In this document: in pieces, positions 7,469 to 15,172 of the stretch
Numbering within the stretch: position 1 is the first letter of the stretch
Layout: every line of letters starts with the position of its first letter
NCBI RefSeq assembly: GCF_007785775.2
Contig: NZ_VNIK02000002.1
Location: 62,001-126,000 of the forward strand
Source: Flagellimonas hadalis
GTDB taxonomy: Bacteria > Bacteroidota > Bacteroidia > Flavobacteriales > Flavobacteriaceae
Direction: 5' to 3'
Length of the DNA stretch: 64,000 nucleotides
Program-made: the position numbers and the translations under genes
Notes under the pieces: model-generated
What the model was told of the DNA's origin: nothing
The model's input: the letters and a program-made list of their open reading frames with translations, nothing else
Database searches by the model: none

Positions 7469-8725
7469 ATGGATCCCTACGCAGCACTCCGATATAGGGA
7501 GTTCAACATTTTTTTATTGGTTCGGTTTGCCATGGTGTTTGCATGGTCCATGCAGTTCATTGTGATCGAGTGGCAGGTATATTCGTTGACCAAAGACCCA
7601 TTGTCCTTGGGAATCATTGGGTTGATGGAAGTAATTCCTGCTGTGGGCATGGCCCTTTTTGCCGGACATATCGTGGACCAAAAAGAAAAGCGGAACCTTT
7701 TGGTCACCTGTATCGCAGGGTTTTCAGTGATCAGCTTGGGTCTGTTTTTGTTGAGTTGGCCCGGACTTGAAGATTCTTGGCCCTCCAACACCATCCTGTA
7801 TTCCATTTATGCCCTGGTATTTTTGGGCGGCTTTGTCCGTTCATTTTTAGGTCCGACGATTTTCTCGCTGATCGCATTGATCGTTCCCAAGAAAATTTAT
7901 CCCAATGCAGCCACCTGGAGCAGCTCCACTTGGCAATTGGCTGCAGTTTTGGGGCCTGCTTTGGCAGGATTTTCCATTAGCTGGATAGGCGTGCACTGGA
8001 GCATGTGTGTCATCTTCGGGTTCTCGTTGATGGCCCTGCTCTTTTTGCTCCAGATACCCAAAAAGCCCATTTTGAACCCCAAAATTGGCGAGCCTGTTTT
8101 TCAAAGCTTGAGGGATGGTCTCCGATTTGTTTTTGGCAGCAAGGCCATTTTTGGAGCATTGACTTTGGATATGATCGCGGTGCTTTTTGGTGGGGCCGTG
8201 GCGCTTTTGCCCGTGTATGCCCAGGATATTTTGCATGTGGGTTCCGAAGGATTTGGTATTTTGAGGGCGGCACCGGCAGTGGGTGCATCCATAACCATGT
8301 TGGGCTCGACCCGGTTTCCGTTGCACAAGAATGCGGGTAAAAAACTGTTGCTGGCCGTGTTTGCCTTCGGTATCTGCATCATCGTGTTTGGTCTTTCCGA
8401 ACTGTTCTGGCTATCGGTGGTCGCTCTGTTTCTCAGTGGGGCGGTCGATGGCGTTTCCATGATCATCCGTCAGACCATTTTGCAGTTGAAAACACCCGAC
8501 AATATGCGGGGGAGGGTCGCTTCGGTAAATTCCATGTTCGTGGGTTCTTCCAATGAGTTGGGCGCTTTTGAAAGCGGACTTGCCGCCAAATTGATGGGAA
8601 CCGTTACAGCGGTGGTGTTCGGGGGCTGTATGACCTTGCTCACCGTAAGTGCAACGGCCATTGCCTCGCCTACGTTTAGAAAACTGGACCTTCAGAAGGA
8701 CATTGATGAGCACGAAAAGGATTAA
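7469..8725 (+). CDS. MFS transporter
   Basis: A 418-aa inner-membrane permease with about 12 hydrophobic segments. The loop DQKEKRNLLV after TM2 is a form of the MFS motif A region. Overall it resembles the EntS/TetR-efflux-like branch (FNIFLLVRFAMVFAWSMQ start, GRVASVNSMFVGSSNELGAFESG near TM10), so an exporter is likely. The substrate cannot be told. It begins 6 bp after recJ and overlaps the 3' end of the convergent lpxH-like gene by 4 bp. Confidence 0.9.
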   Translation: MDPYAALRYREFNIFLLVRFAMVFAWSMQFIVIEWQVYSLTKDPLSLGIIGLMEVIPAVGMALFAGHIVDQKEKRNLLVTCIAGFSVISLGLFLLSWPGLEDSWPSNTILYSIYALVFLGGFVRSFLGPTIFSLIALIVPKKIYPNAATWSSSTWQLAAVLGPALAGFSISWIGVHWSMCVIFGFSLMALLFLLQIPKKPILNPKIGEPVFQSLRDGLRFVFGSKAIFGALTLDMIAVLFGGAVALLPVYAQDILHVGSEGFGILRAAPAVGASITMLGSTRFPLHKNAGKKLLLAVFAFGICIIVFGLSELFWLSVVALFLSGAVDGVSMIIRQTILQLKTPDNMRGRVASVNSMFVGSSNELGAFESGLAAKLMGTVTAVVFGGCMTLLTVSATAIASPTFRKLDLQKDIDEHEKD

Positions 8726-9489
8726 CCCTCCAGTTTCTCCAAGCTCAATTTTTTCCCATCAAAAACAGCATAGGTAAAAAAGGAAATCCAATCGCCAAGA
8801 TTGGTATAGGTGGATGTTTCATTGAGTTGGATCTCCAACGGAAGGTGTCGGTGTCCGAAGATAAAATGGTCGTAATGTTGCTGTTCCAACTTCCGCTTGG
8901 CATACAGGATGAGCCATTCCTTGTCCTCTCCCAAGAATTTGGCGTCGGCCTCCCCGGAAATGATCTTGTTGTTCACGGATAGGTGCTGTCCCAGACGAAC
9001 ACCCCAATCAGGATGCAGCCATTTAAAGAACCATTTGGCCACGGGATTGGTGAATACCTTTTTCATCCGCTTGAAACCTTTGTCGTGTGGCCCAAGTCCA
9101 TCTCCATGCCCGATGAAGAAAGAGGTGCCGTTGATCAAAAACTGTTGCGGTTTGTGATAAACGGGAATATTCAACTCTTCCTCAAAATAGCCGTTCATCC
9201 ACAGGTCGTGGTTGCCCACAAAATAAGTGATCTGGATACCCATGTCCGAAAGCTCGGCCAGTTTCCCCAAAGTGCGGGTGAAACCTTTGGGCACAACGGT
9301 CCTGTATTCGAACCAAAAGTCGAACAGGTCGCCCATCAAGAAAATGGCATGCGCATCGTGTTTGATGGAATCCAGCCAGGCCACGAACTTTTTTTCCCGT
9401 GGCAGACTGTCCTTTCGGGTGGGTGCCCCAAGGTGGTTATCGCTGGCGAAATAGACTTTTTTGCCCTCGGGCAAGGTAATATCCTTCAT
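8722..9489 (-). CDS. lpxH: UDP-2,3-diacylglucosamine diphosphatase LpxH-like
   Basis: A 255-aa calcineurin-like metallophosphoesterase that hydrolyses UDP-2,3-diacylglucosamine to lipid X in lipid A synthesis, peripheral to the inner membrane. The metal-site motifs are present: DNH (17-19; the family usually has DxH), GDLFDF with D54, GNHD (92-95), an isolated GHGD, and FGHRH near residue 215. Length and the long helical insertion fit LpxH of Bacteroidota. It is the only lipid A gene in view. It overlaps the MFS gene tail to tail. Confidence 0.9.
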   Translation of the reverse strand: MKDITLPEGKKVYFASDNHLGAPTRKDSLPREKKFVAWLDSIKHDAHAIFLMGDLFDFWFEYRTVVPKGFTRTLGKLAELSDMGIQITYFVGNHDLWMNGYFEEELNIPVYHKPQQFLINGTSFFIGHGDGLGPHDKGFKRMKKVFTNPVAKWFFKWLHPDWGVRLGQHLSVNNKIISGEADAKFLGEDKEWLILYAKRKLEQQHYDHFIFGHRHLPLEIQLNETSTYTNLGDWISFFTYAVFDGKKLSLEKLEG

Positions 9490-9579
9490 CTATCGTTTGA
9501 ACTTCCTGTTGTTTCGCATTTTGTTGACAACGTAGATCACGGCTACGACCAAGGCCAAAATGGGGAATATACTTCTCAT
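9490..9579 (-). CDS. Possible 29-aa single-span membrane peptide
   Basis: A short frame between the hydratase and lpxH-like genes encodes MRSIFPILALVVAVIYVVNK followed by a basic tail RNNRKFKR. It has one hydrophobic helix and a positively charged C-terminus. It ends one base before the lpxH start and begins 11 bases after the hydratase stop, so it fills the gap in an operon exactly. No homology can be judged by eye. The tight fit and clean TM pattern support it, but its size makes it tentative. Confidence 0.45.
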   Translation of the reverse strand: MRSIFPILALVVAVIYVVNKMRNNRKFKR

Positions 9580-9590
9580 CTTTTCAACAT

Positions 9591-10358
9591 TTATTTTTTG
9601 AACTTTTCCAGTGCCTGTTTGGTGTTTGGTGACAGGGCCAATTTTCCGGAAGCTTCGGCTCGCTCCAAAAGGAGTTTGCTCCAATGCTCCGTACCTTCCC
9701 AAAGCACTTTTTTCATTTGTGATAGGGCCTCAGGGTTATAGGTGGCCAACTTTTGAAGGTGGATGTCCAACTCCTTGTCCATTTCGGGGATGGAGTCATA
9801 AACCTTGGCAAACAGCCCTTTTTCTTTGGCCCAATAGGCATTTTTCCACTCCGTGGGATAGAGGGAGAGTTCAGCCAATGCCGCCTTGCCCATCTTACGT
9901 TCCACGGCCGGGGCAATCACAAAAGGACCGATCCCGATGGAAATCTCCGATAATTTGATGGCGGCCTCCACGGTGGCGTGGACATAATCGCAGGCTGCGG
10001 CCAGACCGACACCTCCACCAACCGTCTTCCCCTGTACCCGCCCGATGATGGGCTTGGGACAGTTGCGCATGGCGTTGATCACGTTGGCAAATCCGCTAAA
10101 AAATTGTTTGCCTTCTTCCAGATTCGAAATGGCCACCAGTTCATCAAAGGAAGCGCCGGCACAAAAGGCACGGTCGCCTTCGGATTTTAGCACAATGACT
10201 GAGACTTCGCTGTTCATGGCCAATTTGTTAAACTCCTTGGTCAAGCGGTCCAACAGTTCCGAAACAAAGGAATTGCTGGCAGGATGGCCAAATTCAATGG
10301 TGGCAACCCTGTTTTCTATTTTGGTATATAAACTTCCGTTGACTCTATCTGTGGACAT
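9591..10358 (-). CDS. Enoyl-CoA hydratase/isomerase family protein
   Basis: A 255-aa crotonase-fold enzyme acting on CoA thioesters. The N-terminal FGHPASNSF and FCAGASFDEL match the oxyanion-hole strand, and VQGKTVGGGVGLAAACDYVHA is the second oxyanion-hole motif. In this family one or both catalytic glutamates vary; here the second position reads ISIGIGPFVIAPAVERK. The exact reaction (hydratase, isomerase or other) cannot be assigned. No other fatty-acid oxidation genes are adjacent. It is upstream of the small peptide and lpxH-like gene on the same strand. Confidence 0.9.
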   Translation of the reverse strand: MSTDRVNGSLYTKIENRVATIEFGHPASNSFVSELLDRLTKEFNKLAMNSEVSVIVLKSEGDRAFCAGASFDELVAISNLEEGKQFFSGFANVINAMRNCPKPIIGRVQGKTVGGGVGLAAACDYVHATVEAAIKLSEISIGIGPFVIAPAVERKMGKAALAELSLYPTEWKNAYWAKEKGLFAKVYDSIPEMDKELDIHLQKLATYNPEALSQMKKVLWEGTEHWSKLLLERAEASGKLALSPNTKQALEKFKK

Positions 10359-10389
10359 ATTTCAATTTACAATGAACAAATTACAATTA

Positions 10390-10417
10390 TCTGATGTCTG
10401 ATGTCCGACTTCTGATG
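10390..10417 (-). repeat. Degenerate 7-bp tandem repeat
   Basis: Four heptamers in a row: TCTGATG, TCTGATG, TCCGACT, TCTGATG. They sit in the 67-bp gap between the MATE stop and the hydratase start. Similar heptamer tracts occur at 31518-31552 and 54350-54398. Confidence 0.7.
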
Positions 10418-10425
10418 TTGCTAAA

Positions 10426-11760
10426 TTACAGGTTTTGGACCAAGGGCCTGAATTTTCGATCAAATTTCCAGAGCAGGGCAAATCCACGGATCAACATCCA
10501 GACCACAAAGGCCACCCAGATGGCATAGAAACCCCAGCCCAAAAACTTACCGAGGTAGAGGCAGGGTACAAATCCCAAAAAGGTTGCGGTGAGCAACACA
10601 TTCCGCAAATATTTCATTTCGCCCAACCCCTTGAATAATCCATCGAACACAAAAGCCAACGTATTCATGGGCAGTCCCAAAATCACAATGTAGAATATGC
10701 CGTAAAAGGTATCCAACACTAAAGTGTCATTGGAAAACAGATATCCGATGGGGCGATAGAACAGAAAACCGCCCATCATCAAGACCAAACTGACCACCAT
10801 GCCGTAGAGCACTATTTTTTTGGCCAGTTTCCAAAGTCCATCATAATCGCTGGCCCCTAATAGTTTTCCGCCCATGCTGTTGCCTGCTGCTGCAAACCCA
10901 TCAATAAAAAAGGCCGCGAACAACCATAGGTTGATGGCGATGGTGTGCGCCCCTATGAAACGATCGCCCAAGGCGGTGGCTTCGCGAACGGCCAGGATCA
11001 GGGCGACATTGAGAGCTATGGCCCGCACAAAAAGATTGAGGCTCATAAAAACCACCCGTTTCAGTTCTTTGTTGAGGGGGAGTACCAACCTCATACTGAT
11101 CTCGGTCTTTTTCAGTAATAGGATGAAGGCCAAAACGGCCATGATGGCCTGGGAAATCAAACTGGCCCAAGCGGCGCCCTCCAGATTCATTGCGGGAATC
11201 CATCCATCAATCCCATATACAAGGGCAAAGTCGAACAAAATATTCAGTCCTGCCCCCAGCATGGCAATCACCATGGGGTAGAAGGTGTTCTGCAATCCCC
11301 TGAAAATACCGAAAACGGCGAAGGTGAACAAGGTGAGTGGAAAGCCCCAAACCCGTATGGAGTAGTACGAGATGCAATAGTCCAGGATTTTTCCAGAGGC
11401 GTTGAACAGTGTAAAGATTTCCTCGACCACAAAAACGGTGGACAATAGCACCACGATACTGAGCAAAATGTTGAAGAAAATGGCCTGTGCGGGCAGGTTT
11501 TTCACTTCTTCCAGTTTTCCGGCGCCCAAATATTGCGAGATGATGGCCGAAATGGAGCTTCGGGTCTGCCCCAAGACCCAAATCAGCATGGACAAAAAGG
11601 AACCCACAATGCCTGCTGCGGCCAAGGATTCCAAGCTGTCCGTTGGGATGTTGCCCACAATGGCCGTATCCGTGATGGAAAGCAGGGGTTCAGCGATGCC
11701 CGATATGGTCGCTGGGACAGCGAGGCGGTTGATGCTCTTGAAATTTATCTGTGTACTCAA
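10426..11760 (-). CDS. MATE family efflux transporter
   Basis: A 444-aa, 12-TM multidrug and toxin extrusion transporter of the NorM/DinF type, expected to export cationic compounds or metabolites using Na+ or H+. The N-terminal phrase INRLAVPATISGIAEPLLSITDTAIVGN is the typical MATE opening, and two six-helix halves follow. The only possible start is TTG at 11760. An in-frame stop, the TAA of the upstream GNAT gene, lies four codons earlier and there is no ATG near the conserved N-terminus. GNAT and MATE are therefore in the same frame 12 nt apart, and re-initiation after GNAT is likely. Confidence 0.93.
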   Translation of the reverse strand: MSTQINFKSINRLAVPATISGIAEPLLSITDTAIVGNIPTDSLESLAAAGIVGSFLSMLIWVLGQTRSSISAIISQYLGAGKLEEVKNLPAQAIFFNILLSIVVLLSTVFVVEEIFTLFNASGKILDYCISYYSIRVWGFPLTLFTFAVFGIFRGLQNTFYPMVIAMLGAGLNILFDFALVYGIDGWIPAMNLEGAAWASLISQAIMAVLAFILLLKKTEISMRLVLPLNKELKRVVFMSLNLFVRAIALNVALILAVREATALGDRFIGAHTIAINLWLFAAFFIDGFAAAGNSMGGKLLGASDYDGLWKLAKKIVLYGMVVSLVLMMGGFLFYRPIGYLFSNDTLVLDTFYGIFYIVILGLPMNTLAFVFDGLFKGLGEMKYLRNVLLTATFLGFVPCLYLGKFLGWGFYAIWVAFVVWMLIRGFALLWKFDRKFRPLVQNL

Positions 11761-11772
11761 ACCGGCTGCAAG

Positions 11773-12273
11773 TTACAGCACCAATTCGTAACAATGAAAG
11801 GGATGGATGCTTTGTTTGGGGAAGAAGATGTCCCCCAATTTTTGATAGCCCCTTTGTTCGTAAAACCTTTGGTTTCTTTTGTTCTGTGAAAAAGTGTCCA
11901 ATCGAACGGACACAAATCGGTGGTTTTTGGAATAGGTTTCGGCAAAATCCATCAATTGTTGCGCCAAGCCTTTGCCCTGATGGTCGGGGTGTACGGAAAG
12001 CCGGTGGATATAAGTGCTGTTGCCATTGGGCGTGAACCATTGGATGGGACGGTATTCATCGTCCATGAAGGTGGAAACCACAATAGTGCCCAAAATGGAA
12101 CCCTTTTCCACAATAACATAAAGTTCTCCACGTTCCACATCATTTACGAAAGCGGCCTCGGAAGGGTAATGCTCGTTCCATTGATGGATGCCATTTTGCT
12201 CCATTTTTTGGGCGCATGCCCGGGTGATGGATAAGATATCGGGGATTTCAGATATCTTTGCGGGTCGTATCAT
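11773..12273 (-). CDS. GNAT family N-acetyltransferase
   Basis: A 166-aa acetyl-CoA-dependent transferase. The fold's motif A is clear in LSVHPDHQGKGLAQQLMDFAE (R/Q-x-x-G-x-G/A), and motif B in VSVRLDTFSQNKRNQRFYEQRGYQKLGD. The substrate is unknown. Its stop codon is four codons upstream of and in frame with the TTG start of the MATE gene. It is divergent from the universal stress gene, 53 bp apart. The pairing of an acetyltransferase with an exporter could mean modification and export of one compound, but this is only inference. Confidence 0.9.
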   Translation of the reverse strand: MIRPAKISEIPDILSITRACAQKMEQNGIHQWNEHYPSEAAFVNDVERGELYVIVEKGSILGTIVVSTFMDDEYRPIQWFTPNGNSTYIHRLSVHPDHQGKGLAQQLMDFAETYSKNHRFVSVRLDTFSQNKRNQRFYEQRGYQKLGDIFFPKQSIHPFHCYELVL

Positions 12274-12326
12274 TGCTTCATTTCAATTTAATTGTAAATT
12301 TAAGGTTTAATCATAATCACCAAACC

Positions 12327-13124
12327 ATGAACAACATCCTTGTACCTATTGGAACTTCACCCGATTCCTCGCACACATTGCAATATGCGATAGACTTTGC
12401 CTCCCATTTTGGCGCCAAGATCTTTGTGATGGATGTTTTTTCGGTCATTTCCGCAGTAGGAAGCTTGGCCAATGTTGAGGAAAAAGTCGCCAAGAGCAGT
12501 AAGGAACAATTGAAGGAGGTGATAGACAAGGTGGACACCAAGGGCATCGACATCAAGATTGCCACCTATAACGGGGACATTGTGGATGGCTTGAAGAGCA
12601 TAGATAAAGAGCTCGGCATCGATTTGATGATCATTTCCCCGAAGAGCAATGACATTCAGGAAGAGCTTTATCTGGGGAACACATCTGGGAAGATGATCAA
12701 ACAGACGGACATTCCCGCACTCATTGTTCCCAAAGGGGCCCAGTTCAAGCCTATCAAAAAAATATTGACCGCTTTTGGATCTGGGATCTTGAAAAGGAAC
12801 AGTATCTTGAACCCCTTGATCACCATAAAGAACAAGTTCAAATCCGAGGTTAGTCTGTTATTGGTCAAAAGACCGGGTTATTCCGAGGCCGACCTGAAGG
12901 TAAACACGGCCCTCATGGACCTGAGCAAGCAACTCACCATCACCGAGAATGCCACGACCTATTTGGGTGTCATGGAACATTTCCAGAATGAACATCCAGA
13001 CGTGCTGTGCGTCTTCCGGAGGAAAAGAGGGTTCTTCAAAAAACTGTGGGAAAAGAACACCATTCCCAAATCTGAGTTTTACGTGCCAATCCCCGTATTG
13101 GTCCTGAGCGTTAAAAAAGACTAA
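12327..13124 (+). CDS. Universal stress protein (two UspA-like domains)
   Basis: A 265-aa cytoplasmic protein with two Usp-like Rossmann domains. Domain 1 begins with NNILVPIGTSPDSSHTLQYA and ends with IISPKSNDIQEELYLGNTSGKMIKQTDIPALIVPKG. This keeps the Usp shape although the ATP-binding G-x2-G-x9-G(S/T) loop is degenerate. Domain 2 (about 145-265) begins with KKILTAFGSGILKR and is more diverged. Such tandem Usp proteins are common in Bacteroidota and are linked to stress survival. The start at 12327 replaces a longer in-frame start that would overlap the divergent GNAT gene. Confidence 0.85.
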   Translation: MNNILVPIGTSPDSSHTLQYAIDFASHFGAKIFVMDVFSVISAVGSLANVEEKVAKSSKEQLKEVIDKVDTKGIDIKIATYNGDIVDGLKSIDKELGIDLMIISPKSNDIQEELYLGNTSGKMIKQTDIPALIVPKGAQFKPIKKILTAFGSGILKRNSILNPLITIKNKFKSEVSLLLVKRPGYSEADLKVNTALMDLSKQLTITENATTYLGVMEHFQNEHPDVLCVFRRKRGFFKKLWEKNTIPKSEFYVPIPVLVLSVKKD

Positions 13125-13144
13125 GGAAGGCCCATAAATTTTGA

Positions 13145-13152
13145 TACTTTTG
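13145..13152 (+). promoter_or_regulatory. -7 box (TACTTTTG) for tRNA-Ala
   Basis: TACTTTTG matches the Bacteroidota -7 consensus TAnnTTTG and ends 29 nt before the tRNA. No clean TTG -33 element is visible upstream. Confidence 0.5.
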
Positions 13153-13181
13153 GAAAAAGTGTTTCCTTTGCGCACACTTTT

Positions 13182-13258
<77 letters not shown>

Positions 13259-13264
13259 AAAATG

Positions 13265-13293
13265 AAAAGCACCTCAAACGGGGTGCTTTTTTT
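13265..13293 (+). terminator. Intrinsic terminator after tRNA-Ala
   Basis: Arms AAAAGCACC (13265-13273) and GGTGCTTTT (13282-13290) enclose an 8-nt loop and are followed by a run of T. It lies 7 nt after the tRNA CCA. Confidence 0.9.
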
Positions 13294-13321
13294 GTGCCTT
13301 TGTAGTCAGGGTTAAATGGAA

Positions 13322-14254
13322 CTATTTAATTATTAATGTAGTCATGTAAATCTTGCTCAGGCCATTGTTGCTCCCGTAAATGTATTCCTGGAACTCTGAA
13401 ACAGAGCCAAAAGCCCTAGGTGCCATATCGTTCCTTCTGCTGGTGAAGTACAAAATCTGGTTTTTCTCATCATAGAACGGGCAGTACTCCATGTATTTGG
13501 TGTTAATGGGCGCACCAATGTTTTCCGCTTTTGTCCAGTTGCCATTGGCACCTTTTCTGGAGATATAAAGGTCGCCACTTCCAAGGCCCCCTTCTTCATT
13601 GTATTTGGAAAACAGCAGGTAATCTTCTTTTTTTGAAATAAACGCATTGAACTCATAACCAGAGCTGTTGATGTTTTCATCCAACAAAACGGGGGTGGAA
13701 TAGGTGCCATTTTCCCATCGTGAGAAGTAAATATCATCCTTCCCTAGCCCATCGGGGGATTCCAAGGTGAAGTACAGGTTGTTGTTCTCACTCAGGGTTG
13801 GGTAAAATTCGTCCAGGGTTGAGTTGACGGGAGCCCCCAAGTTCTTTGGTTTTGACCATTCCTCTCTTGGGCCATTTCGTTCCACATACCAAATGTCAAA
13901 ATCTTTTTTCTCTTGGGTAGAATCGTCCAAAGGTCTGTCGGAAACAAAATACAGCCGTTTTCCATCACTGGACAAGAAAGGTTCCAGATCCATGTAAGTG
14001 TCAGAAAACGGCAATAGTTCGGGGGCTGTCCACTCATTGTTCTTTTTTGTGATACGGGCAATTTGCGAAATTTCCTGAAACGGGCTCTGGAGGGTAAAAT
14101 AGGCCTCGTCCCCGCTTTCGGAAATGCAAAAATCACGGACATTCAGAAATTGGTTGAGTGTGCTGCTAAACTGGACAATTTCATTATCGCCTTGGGCCGA
14201 TATTCCGTTGAACATTAAAAGAAATAGTGCCAACAGTCTGATTTTAAACTTCAT
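13322..14254 (-). CDS. Exported PD40 (WD40-like) beta-propeller protein
   Basis: A 310-aa protein with a Sec signal peptide (MKFKIRLLALFLLMFNGISAQ, cleavage after SAQ). The mature part has repeated PD40/TolB-like blades with phrases such as EPFLSSDGKRLYFVSDRP, EFYPTLSENNNLYFT, YEFNAFISKKEDYLLFSKYNEEGGLGSGDLYISRK and MEYCPFYDEKNQILYFTSRR. Each blade carries the S-x-D/N-G ... L/YF motif. It is probably periplasmic or attached to the outer membrane, and its ligand is unknown. The start at 14254 gives a standard signal peptide. It is divergent from the SDR gene. Confidence 0.88.
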   Translation of the reverse strand: MKFKIRLLALFLLMFNGISAQGDNEIVQFSSTLNQFLNVRDFCISESGDEAYFTLQSPFQEISQIARITKKNNEWTAPELLPFSDTYMDLEPFLSSDGKRLYFVSDRPLDDSTQEKKDFDIWYVERNGPREEWSKPKNLGAPVNSTLDEFYPTLSENNNLYFTLESPDGLGKDDIYFSRWENGTYSTPVLLDENINSSGYEFNAFISKKEDYLLFSKYNEEGGLGSGDLYISRKGANGNWTKAENIGAPINTKYMEYCPFYDEKNQILYFTSRRNDMAPRAFGSVSEFQEYIYGSNNGLSKIYMTTLIIK

Positions 14255-14390
14255 ATTCTTAAAGTTGGTTTCTGAAAAGATGTTGATAATCCATGCGTTC
14301 AAAGAATTTTCATCCAACCTTTCGAGTTGTTATAAATGTAGTGCTTTTCGGCAGGAAACGAATGCGCAGGAATGATCACCGCAAAATTAA

Positions 14391-14413
14391 CCATCCTTTA
14401 GGATGGATTTTTT
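14391..14413 (+). terminator. Orphan terminator-like hairpin
   Basis: CCATCCT TT AGGATGG followed by ATTTTTT. It lies about 50 nt upstream of the SDR start, between two divergent genes, so no annotated plus-strand gene feeds into it. It may end a short untranslated transcript or act as a leader hairpin for the SDR. Confidence 0.5.
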
Positions 14414-14461
14414 GCTTGGGGCCATTTCATTTCCCAACTTTGATATATAAAAAGAATGATC

Positions 14462-15172
14462 ATGGAACTGAAAGGTAAAGTGGCCTACATCACGGGAGGC
14501 ACCAAAGGAATAGGATACGGAATTGCGGAAAGTCTTCTGGCGCAGGGCATGAAAGTGGCCATCAGCGGAAGGAGCGCCCAAAGTGTGGACGCGGCCATCA
14601 AGAAACTGGGCGATAAGGACCGAGTGATCGGACTTGTGTCGGATGTGTCCCGATTGGAAGACGAGAAAAGGGCCGTGGAGGCCATTATTGCTGCGTGGGG
14701 ACAGTTAGATGTGGTTATGGCCAATGCTGGGGTCGGACACTTTGCACCGATTGATGAAATGTCGGAGCAAGATTGGCACCAAATGATCGATACCAATCTC
14801 AACGGGGTTTTCCATACGCTTAAAGCCTCTGTGGAGGCGTTAAAAAAATCGGAAGGGTACTATATGACCTTGGCCAGTTTGGCGGGCACCAACTTTTTTG
14901 CCACTGCTGCGGGCTATAATGCGACCAAGTTTGGCGTGGTCGGTTTCACCCAAGCGGCCATGTTGGACCTCAGACAATACAATATCAAGGTAACGACCAT
15001 AATGCCCGGTTCCGTGGCCAGTCATTTCAATGACCATGAGCCATCGGAAAAGGATGCCTGGAAGATTCAGCCGGAAGATATTGGAAAACTTGTGGTGGAC
15101 CTTCTGTTGATGCATCCCCGAACTTTGCCCAGCAAAATTGAGGTGAGGCCCACGCGCCCCGACCTCAAATGA
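14462..15172 (+). CDS. Short-chain dehydrogenase/reductase
   Basis: A 236-aa Rossmann oxidoreductase using NAD(P). The cofactor loop is TGGTKGIG (11-18), NAG appears as MANAGVG, and the catalytic Ser (MTLASLAG) and YNATK (Tyr-x3-Lys) are in place. IMPGSVASHF is the usual C-terminal substrate loop. The substrate is not predictable. The in-frame ATG at 14456 could also serve as the start. It meets the AddB-like gene tail to tail with no intervening base. Confidence 0.93.
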   Translation: MELKGKVAYITGGTKGIGYGIAESLLAQGMKVAISGRSAQSVDAAIKKLGDKDRVIGLVSDVSRLEDEKRAVEAIIAAWGQLDVVMANAGVGHFAPIDEMSEQDWHQMIDTNLNGVFHTLKASVEALKKSEGYYMTLASLAGTNFFATAAGYNATKFGVVGFTQAAMLDLRQYNIKVTTIMPGSVASHFNDHEPSEKDAWKIQPEDIGKLVVDLLLMHPRTLPSKIEVRPTRPDLK

